DNA of 64,000 nucleotides from Caulobacter sp. 17J80-11. GTDB taxonomy: Bacteria > Pseudomonadota > Alphaproteobacteria > Caulobacterales > Caulobacteraceae. How positions within the stretch are numbered: position 1 is the stretch's first letter; each line of letters starts with the position of its first letter. The DNA lies in NCBI RefSeq assembly GCF_014349105.1, contig NZ_JACSJI010000006.1:62001-126000 (forward strand). The letters are read 5' to 3'. Below are positions 45,726 to 54,330 of this stretch, in pieces. The position numbers and the translations under genes are program-made. Below the pieces are notes generated by a model, which was given only the letters and a program-made list of their open reading frames with translations, made no database searches and was not told the DNA's origin.

Positions 45726-46646
45726 ATGAGCAAGATTCTCAAAGCCGGCGTGGCCGGCGCAGGCGTGTTCGGCGGTCACCATGCGCGCAAGTACGCGCAG
45801 AGCGAGGGCGTCGAGCTGGTCGGCGTCTACGACCGCGGCACCGGCCGGGCCCTGGCCTTGGCCGAGCAGATCGGCGCGCGCGGTTTCGAAGCGGACGAGT
45901 GGGACGCCTTCGTCGACGGGCTGGACGTGCTGACCGTCGCCGCCCCTGCCGTCGCCCACGCCCAGCTGGCGGTGCGCGCGCTGGAACGCGGCGTCCACGT
46001 CTATGTCGAGAAGCCGCTGGCGGCCTCCGTGCAGGAGGCCGAGGCCATTCGCGCCGCCGCCCAGGAAGCCGGCCGCGTGCTGGCCTGCGGCCACCAGGAG
46101 CGGATCGTGTTCGGCGAGATGGGCCTGCTGTCCACGCCCGAGCGCCCGATCCGGCTTGAAGCCGTGCGCAAGGGCCCCTGGACCGGCCGCAGCGACGACG
46201 TCTCGGTCGTGCTGGACCTGATGATCCACGACCTCGATCTGGCCCTGTCGCTGGCCGGCTCCGAGCCGTCGGCGGTGCGGGCCAAGAGCGACACCATCCA
46301 CGGGCCGCGTCCCGACCACACGCGCGCCGAGATCGCCTTCGCCGGCGGCATGCAGGCCGTGTTCGAGGCGTCGCGCGCCGCCGAGGCGCGCGAGCGCACC
46401 ATGCGGGTGGTCTATCCCTCGGGCGAGGTGAACATCGACTTCCTGGCCCGCACCTTCGAGAACACCACCCCGTTCGCGCTGAACGCCGGCTTCGCCGACA
46501 CGCCGCGCGGCAAGGATCCGCTGGGCGCCAGCGTGGGCGACTTCCTGGCCGCCGTGCGCGGCGAGGCGTCCCGTCCCGCCGTCACCGGCGAAGAAGCCGC
46601 CCGCGCCCTGGCGCTGGCCCTGGCCGTCGACGACGCGGCCGCCTGA
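45726..46646 (+). CDS. Gfo/Idh/MocA-family NAD(P)-dependent sugar dehydrogenase
   Basis: This 306-residue protein has an N-terminal Rossmann fold (GVAGAGVFGGHHARKY), the conserved EKPLA catalytic-lysine motif, ACGHQERI, and a C-terminal dimerisation/substrate domain with LDLMIHDLDLALSLAG. Such enzymes oxidise or reduce sugar nucleotides. It is followed after 20 bp by a DegT-type aminotransferase, the same pairing as in WbpB/WbpE-type pathways for amino-sugar nucleotides, so a role in surface polysaccharide synthesis is likely (inference). Confidence 0.88.
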   Translation: MSKILKAGVAGAGVFGGHHARKYAQSEGVELVGVYDRGTGRALALAEQIGARGFEADEWDAFVDGLDVLTVAAPAVAHAQLAVRALERGVHVYVEKPLAASVQEAEAIRAAAQEAGRVLACGHQERIVFGEMGLLSTPERPIRLEAVRKGPWTGRSDDVSVVLDLMIHDLDLALSLAGSEPSAVRAKSDTIHGPRPDHTRAEIAFAGGMQAVFEASRAAEARERTMRVVYPSGEVNIDFLARTFENTTPFALNAGFADTPRGKDPLGASVGDFLAAVRGEASRPAVTGEEAARALALALAVDDAAA

Positions 46647-46666
46647 AATCCAACGAGAGGCCTGAG

Positions 46667-47800
46667 ATGCCCACGCCCCCGTCCCCGATCGCCTACATCG
46701 ACCTGAAGACCCAGCAGGGCCTGATCCGCAAGCAGGTCGAGCAGCGCTTCACCGCCATCCTCGATCACGGCGCCTACATCAACGGCCCGGAGGTGAAGGA
46801 GCTGGAGGACGCGCTGTGCGCCTACACCGGCGCCAAGAAGGCGCTGGCCATCGGCAACGGCACCGACGCCCTGATCGTGCCGATGATGGCCATGGACCTG
46901 AAGGCCGACGACGCGGTCTTCATCCCGGCCTTCACCTACAACGCCACCTGCAGCGCCGTGATGATCGCCGGCGCCACCCCGGTGTTCGTCGACGTGCGCG
47001 CCCGCGACTTCTCGATGGATCCCGCCGACCTGGAGAAGCAGATCGCGGCGGCCAAGGCCCGCGGCCTGAACCCGCGCCTGATCATCGCCGTCGACCTGTT
47101 CGGCATCCCGGCCGACTACGAGGCGATCTTCGCCATCGCCGAGACGCACGGCCTGCAGGTCATGGCCGACGCCGCCCAGTCGTTCGGCTGCCGCTGGAAG
47201 GGCAAGTACGCTGGCGCCATCGCGCCGGTCACCGGCACCAGCTTCTTCCCGGCCAAGTCGCTGGGCTGCTACGGCGACGGCGGCGCGATCATGTTCGCCG
47301 ACGAGAGCCTGTACGAGGCCTGCGAGCAGATCCGCTGGCACGGCACCGACGCCAACCGCAAGGAGAGCGTCCGCGTCGGCTTCAACGGCCGCCTGGACTC
47401 CATCCAGTGCGCCATTGTCACCGAAAAGCTGAAGCTGTTCCCGGGCGAGCTGGCCCGCCGGCACGAGATCGCCGCGGTCTACAACGAGAAGCTGGCCGGC
47501 GCCTTCGACGCCCAGGACTTCGGCCCGGACCGCGACAGCGGCTGGGGCTACTACACCGTGGCCATCGACGACCGCGACGGCGTGCAGGCCAAGCTGAAGG
47601 ACGACGGCGTGCCGACGGCGATCTACTATCCGCAGCCGCTGCACACCATGAAGGCGTTCAAGCACCTGGCTCCGGAGGGCGGCTGCCCCGAGGCCGAGCG
47701 CCTGACCGCGCGCGTGCTGTCGCTGCCGTTGCACCCCTACATGACCGACGCCCAGGTCGACTACGTGGTCGAGCGCTTCCTGGCCGCGGTCGGCCGCTAA
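46667..47800 (+). CDS. DegT/DnrJ/EryC1-family PLP aminotransferase
   Basis: This 377-residue sugar aminotransferase has PLP lysine K197 in FFPAKSLGCYGDGG, the phosphate-binding IGNGTDAL, and the DAAQSFG segment. It resembles aminotransferases acting on UDP-3-keto sugars (WbpE/WlbC-like). It probably works with the upstream Gfo/Idh dehydrogenase to add an amino group to a nucleotide sugar for lipopolysaccharide. It converges with the transporter gene; only three bases separate the stops. Confidence 0.9.
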   Translation: MPTPPSPIAYIDLKTQQGLIRKQVEQRFTAILDHGAYINGPEVKELEDALCAYTGAKKALAIGNGTDALIVPMMAMDLKADDAVFIPAFTYNATCSAVMIAGATPVFVDVRARDFSMDPADLEKQIAAAKARGLNPRLIIAVDLFGIPADYEAIFAIAETHGLQVMADAAQSFGCRWKGKYAGAIAPVTGTSFFPAKSLGCYGDGGAIMFADESLYEACEQIRWHGTDANRKESVRVGFNGRLDSIQCAIVTEKLKLFPGELARRHEIAAVYNEKLAGAFDAQDFGPDRDSGWGYYTVAIDDRDGVQAKLKDDGVPTAIYYPQPLHTMKAFKHLAPEGGCPEAERLTARVLSLPLHPYMTDAQVDYVVERFLAAVGR

Positions 47801-47803
47801 CCG

Positions 47804-48673
47804 TCAGGACGGTGCGCCGGCCTTCAGCCGGCGCTTCACCCAGACTTGGTAGGCCAGCGTCACCAGCGAGCCGATCAGGAAGAACAGCAGCACGGCCGAG
47901 ACGGCGTGCTCGGTGCGAAGGCCGGCGCTCGACTTGGCGATCAGCAGGGCCAGCCCCGGCTGGCGGGCGGCGGTGGAGATGGCCAGGGCGGAGCTGTGGC
48001 TGAGGTCCGGGCCGGCCAGGACGTGGCCGGCCACGAGGCCGCCGATCACCACCAGGGCCATGGCCAGCACCGTGCCGTCGCCGATCAGCTTCAACGTCGC
48101 CGGAAGCACGACGAACAGCAAGGGCAGGGCGCCCAGGACCAGCAGGGCGAGGGCCGCCTTCAGCAGCCGCGGCGCGATCCGTTGGGCGAGGGCGGGCCGC
48201 CAGTGGTGCACCGCCATGCCGATCGCGAGCGGGATCAGAATGGTGGTGGCGAGCGAGGTCGCCACCTTGCCCATCGGCGCGGCGGCTTCCACCCCGAAGA
48301 ACCAGGCGGCTAGCGCCACCGTCAGGGGCACCAGCACGATGCTGAGCAGGCTGACGACGGCGAAGAGGCCGTAGACGTACTGTTTGTGGGCGCCGAGCTT
48401 CAGCTCCCTGGTCAGCAGGAACGGCCCCACCGGCGCCACGGACATCAGCATGATGCCCAGCGCCGCTTGCGGCGTCAGCGGCATGAGCTTGACCACGATC
48501 GTGGCCAGCACCGGCACGACCACGTAGATCGCCAGCACCGAGCGGAGCAGCAACAACGGCCGGCGGACCACGTAGGTGACGTCGCTCCAGCCGGCGCCCA
48601 GGCTCATGGCGACGACGGTGAGCGCCAGGCTACCGGCCAGCACAACGGGGAGCAGCTCCTTGAGGAGTTCCAC
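47804..48673 (-). CDS. Bile acid:sodium symporter (BASS)-family transporter
   Basis: This 289-residue membrane protein (start GTG 48673; TTG 48700 also possible) has about nine hydrophobic helices. Family-typical segments are LGIMLMSVAPVGPFLLTRE and STAARQPGLALLIA, with a polar residue-rich core as in sodium-coupled BASS transporters. The substrate is likely an organic anion and cannot be specified. An 8-bp hairpin (47814-47834) in its last codons may also end the convergent aminotransferase transcript. Confidence 0.85.
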   Translation of the reverse strand: MELLKELLPVVLAGSLALTVVAMSLGAGWSDVTYVVRRPLLLLRSVLAIYVVVPVLATIVVKLMPLTPQAALGIMLMSVAPVGPFLLTRELKLGAHKQYVYGLFAVVSLLSIVLVPLTVALAAWFFGVEAAAPMGKVATSLATTILIPLAIGMAVHHWRPALAQRIAPRLLKAALALLVLGALPLLFVVLPATLKLIGDGTVLAMALVVIGGLVAGHVLAGPDLSHSSALAISTAARQPGLALLIAKSSAGLRTEHAVSAVLLFFLIGSLVTLAYQVWVKRRLKAGAPS

Positions 48674-48771
48674 GGCGACCTCGGCGACCAACTGCGCCAA
48701 GGTCGCGCGCCCGCCGTCCGCGGCCTATCGGGAAACGCCTGATTTCGGGGGGCGGAATCCCGGATGGGCGG

Positions 48772-48951
48772 TCAGAGGCCCTTGGCGAACACGCCCAGGG
48801 CCAGCACGCCCCAGCCGCCGGTGACCAGCCAGAAGCGGTTGGCGACGACTTCGGGGGGCAGCAGGTCGGGGCGGAACTGGGCCAGCACGCCCGCGCCGGT
48901 CAGGGCCAGCGAGACCAGAAACAGAAGCAGGGTCGCCGCGTTCGGCCGCAT
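48772..48951 (-). CDS. 59-residue membrane protein
   Basis: A short frame begins MRPNAATLLLFLVSLALTGA and ends GVLALGVFAKGL. It has two hydrophobic helices (about residues 6-25 and 42-57) joined by a polar loop with FRPDLLPPEVVANRFW. Third-position G/C use matches real genes here, and GGGGGGA lies close before the ATG. The function is unknown. It lies between the BASS transporter and the next membrane-protein gene, all on the minus strand. Confidence 0.65.
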   Translation of the reverse strand: MRPNAATLLLFLVSLALTGAGVLAQFRPDLLPPEVVANRFWLVTGGWGVLALGVFAKGL

Positions 48952-49021
48952 GGAGGTCCCCCCCGGAACTAACCCTGCGAATTAACCTCGGCGGCGCGGC
49001 CAAGACAACGGCGTTCGCGCG

Positions 49022-49654
49022 TCAGACGGCTTCCGCTTCGTCCTCGTCCTCTTCCCACGGCGGGCGTTCGCGCGGCGGGCGAGCAGGGGCCGTCGCCTGG
49101 GCGGACTTCGGTTTCATGGCTAGCGGCCCGCCGGTGCGCTTCAGCACGTTCTCGACGTGCGACAGCCATTTACGGCCGAAGCGGACCGCTTCCTTGGCCG
49201 CGCCCGGGGCGGCGGTGCGGGCGATCTCCGGGCTCCAGAAGTCGAGTTCGAACTCCGGCCACTGGGCGTCGGAGAACAGCAGGCGAAGCGTGACGCGCTC
49301 GGCGTCCTTGGGGATCGAGTCCATCTGCTTGCGCTGCTCGTCGCGGCGGACGCGGGCGACCACGACTTCGTCGACGATCAGCTCGGCCCCGTCCAGTTCG
49401 ACGAAATCGTAGACCAGGCCCATGGCGCTCTTGTCCCAGAGCACCGCGACCCGGCCGGTGGCGAAGCGCATGCCGGCCGCGCGGCCCTGGGGCACGGCCA
49501 TGACCTCGGCGTCGGATGGACCACCCAGCGACTGCTTGAGCGCGCGGCGCAGGCGCCTGCCGGTCTCCATCCACCAGCCGGCCCCCAGGCCGACCGTGGT
49601 CAGGACGCCGGCGCCGAGCGCCAGCAGCAGCAGGGTGCGCAGCGCCTCGCCCAC
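49022..49654 (-). CDS. Membrane-anchored protein of unknown function
   Basis: This 210-residue protein starts at GTG 49654, one base after the xthA stop, so it is translated together with xthA. One N-terminal transmembrane helix (about residues 6-27) is followed by a soluble domain with VAVLWDKSAMGLVYDFVELDG-like strands, then SDAQWPEFELDFWSPE, and a disordered acidic C-terminus rich in Pro, Glu and Asp. No family function is recognised. Confidence 0.8.
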   Translation of the reverse strand: MGEALRTLLLLALGAGVLTTVGLGAGWWMETGRRLRRALKQSLGGPSDAEVMAVPQGRAAGMRFATGRVAVLWDKSAMGLVYDFVELDGAELIVDEVVVARVRRDEQRKQMDSIPKDAERVTLRLLFSDAQWPEFELDFWSPEIARTAAPGAAKEAVRFGRKWLSHVENVLKRTGGPLAMKPKSAQATAPARPPRERPPWEEDEDEAEAV

Positions 49655-49655
49655 C

Positions 49656-50435
49656 TCAGTCCCGCAGGTCGATCATCACCGGCACGTGGTCGGAGGGCTT
49701 GTCGCGCCCGCGCACGTCGCGGTGGATGTCCACGCCCGCCAGCCGGTCGGCGGCCTGGGGAGAGAGCAGCAGGTGGTCGATGCGGATGCCGTTGTTCCGC
49801 TGCCAGGCGCCGGCCTGGTAGTCCCAGAAGGTGTAGTTGTGCGGCCGGCCGTCCGCCGCCTCGTAGGCGTCGGTCAGGCCAAGCCACTTCATGGCGCGCC
49901 AGGCGGCCCGGCTCTCCGGCTGGAACAGGGCGTCGCCGGCCCAGGCGGCGGGCGAATAGCAGTCCTCGGGCTCGGGGATGACGTTGTAGTCGCCGGCCAG
50001 CACCAGGATCTCCTCGTGCGTCAGCAGCTCGGCGGCGTGGGCGCGCAGGCGCTCGAACCAGCGTAGCTTGTAGGCGAACTTGTCGGTGCCGATCGGATTG
50101 CCGTTGGGCAGGTAGATCGAGGCCACCCGCACCGGCGTCGGCGCCTCGACCAGGGCTTCGATGTAGCGGGCCTGCTCGTCGTCGTCGGAGCCGGGCAGGG
50201 AGCGGCGCACGTCCGACAGCGGGTGCTTCGAGAGGATGGCCACGCCGTTGTAGGTCTTCTGGCCGAAGGTCTCGACGTTGTAGCCGAGCGATTCAAAGGG
50301 CTCGCGCGGGAACTTCTCGTCCACGCACTTCAGCTCCTGCAGGCAGGCGACATCCGGCTGGGCTTCGCGGAACCACTCCAGCACGGTCTCGAGCCGGGCG
50401 TTGACCGAATTGACGTTCCAGGTGGCGATCCGCAT
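49656..50435 (-). CDS. xthA: Exodeoxyribonuclease III
   Basis: This 259-residue AP endonuclease / 3'-5' exonuclease acts in base excision repair. The start is ATG 50435 (MRIATWNVNSVNARL), preceded by GAAGAGAG. Catalytic motifs of the exonuclease-endonuclease-phosphatase fold are present: CLQELKC (metal-binding Glu), YLPNGNP, LAGDYNV, RIDHLL and the final SDHVPV with the catalytic Asp-His. Confidence 0.95.
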   Translation of the reverse strand: MRIATWNVNSVNARLETVLEWFREAQPDVACLQELKCVDEKFPREPFESLGYNVETFGQKTYNGVAILSKHPLSDVRRSLPGSDDDEQARYIEALVEAPTPVRVASIYLPNGNPIGTDKFAYKLRWFERLRAHAAELLTHEEILVLAGDYNVIPEPEDCYSPAAWAGDALFQPESRAAWRAMKWLGLTDAYEAADGRPHNYTFWDYQAGAWQRNNGIRIDHLLLSPQAADRLAGVDIHRDVRGRDKPSDHVPVMIDLRD

Positions 50436-50503
50436 CGACTCTCTTCGCGTGAACTCGCCCAAAGGCTAGGGTTCGAGCGGCGCCGCCTCAAGAGGGAGGG
50501 GGG

Positions 50504-50806
50504 ATGAGCCGCACCGTTCATGTCCTGGCCCTGACCGGCGCGACCGTGCTGCACGTCGCGCTGTCCCCGGTCGCCTTCGCGCTGGCGGTGCTGTCGCCGG
50601 CCTGGTTCTCGGTCGGCGGGACGGGGGCCGGGTGGACCATGGCCCTGCTGTCGTACAGCTTTCTCGTCGCCGTGATCGCCGCGCCGTTCGCCGCCTGGGC
50701 GGCGTTCTTCATGCGTCGGGTGAAGCTGGCCTGGGCCGTCGCGGCCGCGCCGGTCGCCTGGATCGCGGCGTTCGGCGTGGCCTACCTGTTCATCGCCGAG
50801 CTTTGA
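50504..50806 (+). CDS. 100-residue membrane protein of unknown function
   Basis: Three hydrophobic helices (about residues 8-30, 45-68 and 74-97) make up almost all of this protein. GAGGGAGGGGGG before ATG 50504 is a strong ribosome-binding site. No known family is recognised. Its 3' end overlaps the convergent hydrolase gene by 17 bp. Confidence 0.7.
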   Translation: MSRTVHVLALTGATVLHVALSPVAFALAVLSPAWFSVGGTGAGWTMALLSYSFLVAVIAAPFAAWAAFFMRRVKLAWAVAAAPVAWIAAFGVAYLFIAEL

Positions 50807-51752
50807 CGAAGTCGGCGACCGCCTCGACGACGCCCGGGGCCAGCGGCAGGTTCGGGTCGGCGTAGGTCGCCTGGTTGGCGGCGCGCTCGGCCGAGGCGAC
50901 CTTCAGGACGTGGTTCACGCCCTCCAGCCTGACCAGCTTGGCGTCGGAGCGGGCCGCGGCCAGCCGCTCGGCGTCGGCCATGCCGATCTGGATGTCGGTG
51001 GTGCCCTGCACGATCAGCACCGGGCCGTGGACGGTCTTCACCAGCTCGGCCGGATCCAGCGGCAGCCAGGAGATCAGGTAGGGCTGCACCGACGGGCGGA
51101 AGAGGGCGGCCAGGGCCGGCGGCGGGTTCGCGACCGTGCGGCCGGCCTCCAGCTCGGCGAGCGTCTTGAAGGCGTCGGCCTGCATCGCCTGCGGCAGGCC
51201 GGCGGTCAGCTGCTCACGCAGCACGTCGGCCGCCTTGCGCCCGGCGCCGGAGATCAGCACCACGCCGCAGACGTCCTTGTTGTCCTGGGCGGCGACCTCG
51301 GCGACCAGGGCGCCTTCGCTGTGGCCGACCAGCCAGACGCACTTCGCGCCGGTCTGGCGCTTCAGTTCGGCGGCCCAGGCGCGGGCGTCGTCGGAATAGG
51401 TTTGGAAACGGAGGTCCTCTTCCTTGGTGGCGGCGGCCATGCTGGCGGCGATGCCGCGCTTGTCGACCCGCAGGCTGGTGACGCCGCGCTCGGCCAGGCC
51501 GTGGGCGAGCAGCCTGTAGGGGGCGGCCTGCACGCCGATCGGGCTGTTGCCGTCGCGGTCGGTCGGCCCGGAGCCGGCCAGGATCAGCACGACTGGGCCC
51601 TTGGCGCCCTTCGCCGGGGTGGTCAGCGTGCCCTTCAGGTCGCCAGGCTGGCTCTTCAGATCGAGCCCGCGTTCGGTGAAGGCGTCTCCCGCTGCAGCCG
51701 GCGTGACCAGACCCGCGGCCAGGACGCCGGCGAGAACGAGCGATTTCAGCAT
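50790..51752 (-). CDS. Secreted alpha/beta hydrolase
   Basis: This 320-residue protein has a signal peptide (LVLAGVLAAGLVTPAAAG). The alpha/beta hydrolase domain contains ILAGSGPTDRDGNSP (oxyanion region), the nucleophile in GHSEGAL, the acidic residue near VQGTTDIQI and the histidine in EGVNHVLK. It probably acts as a periplasmic esterase or peptidase-like hydrolase; the substrate is unknown. The start is fixed by GGGGGAGG upstream of ATG 51752. Confidence 0.87.
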   Translation of the reverse strand: MLKSLVLAGVLAAGLVTPAAAGDAFTERGLDLKSQPGDLKGTLTTPAKGAKGPVVLILAGSGPTDRDGNSPIGVQAAPYRLLAHGLAERGVTSLRVDKRGIAASMAAATKEEDLRFQTYSDDARAWAAELKRQTGAKCVWLVGHSEGALVAEVAAQDNKDVCGVVLISGAGRKAADVLREQLTAGLPQAMQADAFKTLAELEAGRTVANPPPALAALFRPSVQPYLISWLPLDPAELVKTVHGPVLIVQGTTDIQIGMADAERLAAARSDAKLVRLEGVNHVLKVASAERAANQATYADPNLPLAPGVVEAVADFVKARR

Positions 51753-51860
51753 GTCAGGAGCCTCCCCCGAGAACGCGGGCAAGCTACGCCGTTTCCGGAA
51801 GGCGGGCGAATTAAATGCCTGTCAGACGCCAGGGGGCGGCGTCGAGCCAGCCTGAAGCGC

Positions 51861-52193
51861 TCAGATCGAGAAGCTGACGCCGCAGCCGCAGCTGGACTTG
51901 GCGTTCGGGTTCACAACCCGGAACTGGGCGCCGATCAGCTCGTCGACGAAGTCCACGGCAGAGCCGGCCAACAGAGGCAGGGAGATCGGATCGACCAGGG
52001 CGGTCGAGCCGGAACGCTCGATCCGCAGGTCGTCGTCCTCGGCCGCGTCCACCAGTTCGAAGCGGTACTGGAAGCCCGAGCAGCCGCCGCCGTCCACCGC
52101 CACGCGCAGCATCAGCGGCCGGCCTTCGGCTTCGGCCAGCTCCCGGATCCGCCGCGCGGCCGGTTCGGTGAGGGTTACGGAATCGACGGTCAT
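51861..52193 (-). CDS. erpA: Iron-sulfur cluster insertion protein ErpA
   Basis: This 110-residue A-type Fe-S carrier has three conserved cysteines: one in GGGCSGFQY and two in SSCGCG near the C-terminus. It delivers [Fe-S] clusters to apoproteins. It is divergent from the dGTPase gene with only about 45 bp between the starts. Confidence 0.93.
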   Translation of the reverse strand: MTVDSVTLTEPAARRIRELAEAEGRPLMLRVAVDGGGCSGFQYRFELVDAAEDDDLRIERSGSTALVDPISLPLLAGSAVDFVDELIGAQFRVVNPNAKSSCGCGVSFSI

Positions 52194-52239
52194 GACTTGG
52201 CGCTATATGAGGGCGGCCGCAGCCGTGGAAAAGACCCTG

Positions 52240-53430
52240 ATGAGCGTGCCCGTCACTTGCTTCCCCCTCGCCACCTTCTCGGAGTCCGCGGAGACCTCCA
52301 AGGGGCGTCGTCATCCCGAGGCGGAAAGCCGTACGCGCAACGCCTTCGCCCGTGACCGCGACCGGATCATCCACTCGGCCGCCTTCCGCAAGCTGAAGGA
52401 GAAGACCCAGGTCTTCGTGGCGCACGAGGGCGACACCTTCCGCACGCGCCTGACCCACAGCCTGGAAGTCGCCCAGATCGCCCGCTCGCTGGCCCATGCC
52501 ATGGGCGTGCACGTCGACCTGGCCGAGACCATCGCGCTGGCCCACGACCTGGGCCACCCGCCGTTCGGCCACGCCGGCGAGGACGAGCTGCAGATCCAGA
52601 TGAAGGAGTTCGGCGGCTTCGACCACAACGTCCAGACCTTCCGGGTCTGCACCAAGCTGGAGCGCCGCTATCCCGCCTTCGACGGCCTGAACCTGACCTG
52701 GGAGACGGTCGAGGGCGTCGTGAAGCACAACGGCCCCGTCGACGACCGGCTGGACGAGCCGGCATGGAAGGCGGTGGTGGAATACGCCGCCGGCTGGGAC
52801 CTGCGGCTGGACACCTTCGCCTCGGTCGAGGCGCAGATCGCCGCCATCTCCGACGACATCGCCTACAACAACCACGACGTGGACGACGGCCTGCAGGCCG
52901 GCCTGTTCACCATCGGCGACCTGCTGGAGATCCCGCTGATCGGCCCGCTGCTGGGCGACGTGCGCCGCGACTGGCCGGCCATCGACGACCGCATGCTCCG
53001 CCTTGAGGCGGTGCGCCGGATGATCGGCGCCATGATCGACGACGTGCTGGCCGAGACCGCGCGCCGTGCCAAGACCGAGGGCGTCGAGACGGCCGAGGAC
53101 GTGCGCCGGATGAAGCGGCCGCTGGTCGGCTTCTCGTCCCAGATGGCCGAGGATCTGGCCCGCCTGCGCCAGTTCCTGCACACGCGGATGTACCGGCATT
53201 ACCGGGTCAACCGCACGCGCAGCCAAGCTCGCCGCATTTTGGCCGAGATGTTCAATCTTTTCATGGCGGAACCGGAGGTTTTGCCCACTGAGCTGTATGA
53301 ACGGGTGAAGGGCCGCGACCAGGGTGGACGGGCGCGCGTGGTCTGCGACTACGTCGCCGGCATGACCGACCGATACGCCATTGAGGAGCATCGGCGGTTG
53401 TTCCACCTGGAGATCGGCCGCGAGGTGTGA
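52240..53430 (+). CDS. dgt: Deoxyguanosinetriphosphate triphosphohydrolase-like protein
   Basis: This 396-residue HD-domain enzyme hydrolyses dNTPs to deoxynucleoside and triphosphate. Metal-binding residues are visible in RLTHSLEV (H73) and [11 protein letters not shown] (H102, D103), with a further Asp in [10 protein letters not shown]. The start at ATG 52240 is chosen; ATG 52207 would add 11 residues. It helps control nucleotide pools and replication fidelity. Confidence 0.93.
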   Translation: MSVPVTCFPLATFSESAETSKGRRHPEAESRTRNAFARDRDRIIHSAAFRKLKEKTQVFVAHEGDTFRTRLTHSLEVAQIARSLAHAMGVHVDLAETIALAHDLGHPPFGHAGEDELQIQMKEFGGFDHNVQTFRVCTKLERRYPAFDGLNLTWETVEGVVKHNGPVDDRLDEPAWKAVVEYAAGWDLRLDTFASVEAQIAAISDDIAYNNHDVDDGLQAGLFTIGDLLEIPLIGPLLGDVRRDWPAIDDRMLRLEAVRRMIGAMIDDVLAETARRAKTEGVETAEDVRRMKRPLVGFSSQMAEDLARLRQFLHTRMYRHYRVNRTRSQARRILAEMFNLFMAEPEVLPTELYERVKGRDQGGRARVVCDYVAGMTDRYAIEEHRRLFHLEIGREV

Positions 53431-53435
53431 GTCGT

Positions 53436-53454
53436 TCCGCCGCGTTCCGGCGGA
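53436..53454 (+). terminator. Hairpin after dgt
   Basis: TCCGCC (53436-53441) pairs with GGCGGA (53449-53454) around a 7-base loop, five bases past the dgt stop. No strong T-run follows. Confidence 0.4.
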
Positions 53455-53529
53455 GCTTCGCCTTCGGTAGAGTGTCGACCAACTGCGTCGCGATTCGGAA
53501 ATTCGCGCCGCCCCGGAGGTTTCGTGCCC

Positions 53530-54306
53530 ATGTCCGATCAAGAACGCGGCGCCTACACGCCGCCCACCGACGAGCCCCTGGCCTTCGACGCGCGCCGCAC
53601 CACCGGCGAACGCCGGCCGGTGCCGATGACGCTGGTCGCCAGCGCCGTGGTGCTGGTGGTGCTGGTCGTCGCCGTGGTGCTGTTCTACCGCTCGGGCGTG
53701 CGCAGCCGTAACGAGGCCCCGAACGTGGGCGAGCCGGTGGCCGCGGTGAAGACCGCGCCGGCCCAGGACGCTCAGCCGGTCGACGAGGCCGCGGGCCTCG
53801 ACGTCTACGTGGCCGAGCCGAACGCCCCGGCGCCGGCCCAGCCGACCTTCGCCCCCGGTCCGGAGCAGCCCGCCCCGCGTCCGGCCCCGCAGGCGACCCC
53901 GACCGCGCCGGTCGCTGCTCCGACCCAGCCCGTGACCTCCGGCGCCCTGCGCCCGGCCCAATCGGCCGCCGCCCAGCCGCAGGCGCCGGTCACGGCCGCG
54001 CCGAAGCCGACCCCGGCCGCCCCGATCCAGACCGCCCAGACCCCGACGCCCGCGCCGTCCGCCGCCGGCGGCTCCGCGGCCGTGCAGATCGGCGCCTTCT
54101 CCTCGACGGCCATCGCCGACGCCGAGTTCGCCAAGGTGGCCAAGGCCTTCCCGCAGTTCGCCTCGGGCAAGGCCAAGCGGGTCGAGCCGGTCGAGCGCGA
54201 CGGCAAGACCCTGTACCGCACCGCCTTCACCGGCTTCTCGAAGGCCGACGCCCAGGCGTTCTGCTCGGCCCTGAAGGCCGCCGGCAACGCCTGCTTGGTG
54301 AAGTGA
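53530..54306 (+). CDS. SPOR-domain membrane protein
   Basis: This 258-residue protein has a short cytoplasmic N-terminus, one transmembrane helix (about residues 34-53), a long Pro/Ala-rich periplasmic linker, and a C-terminal SPOR domain (about residues 185-258: VQIGAFSSTAIADAEFAKV ... LYRTAFTGFSKADAQAFCSA). SPOR domains bind denuded peptidoglycan glycans at the division septum. GGAGG precedes ATG 53530; GTG 53524 is a less likely start. nagZ, also linked to peptidoglycan, follows after 24 bp. Confidence 0.9.
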   Translation: MSDQERGAYTPPTDEPLAFDARRTTGERRPVPMTLVASAVVLVVLVVAVVLFYRSGVRSRNEAPNVGEPVAAVKTAPAQDAQPVDEAAGLDVYVAEPNAPAPAQPTFAPGPEQPAPRPAPQATPTAPVAAPTQPVTSGALRPAQSAAAQPQAPVTAAPKPTPAAPIQTAQTPTPAPSAAGGSAAVQIGAFSSTAIADAEFAKVAKAFPQFASGKAKRVEPVERDGKTLYRTAFTGFSKADAQAFCSALKAAGNACLVK

Positions 54307-54330
54307 TCTGAGACAGAGAGGGGGTTGGAC

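Noticed and set aside
46412-47734. 440-codon minus-strand frame over the sugar aminotransferase and dehydrogenase
   Set aside because: Shadow of two well-supported plus-strand genes with clear catalytic motifs.
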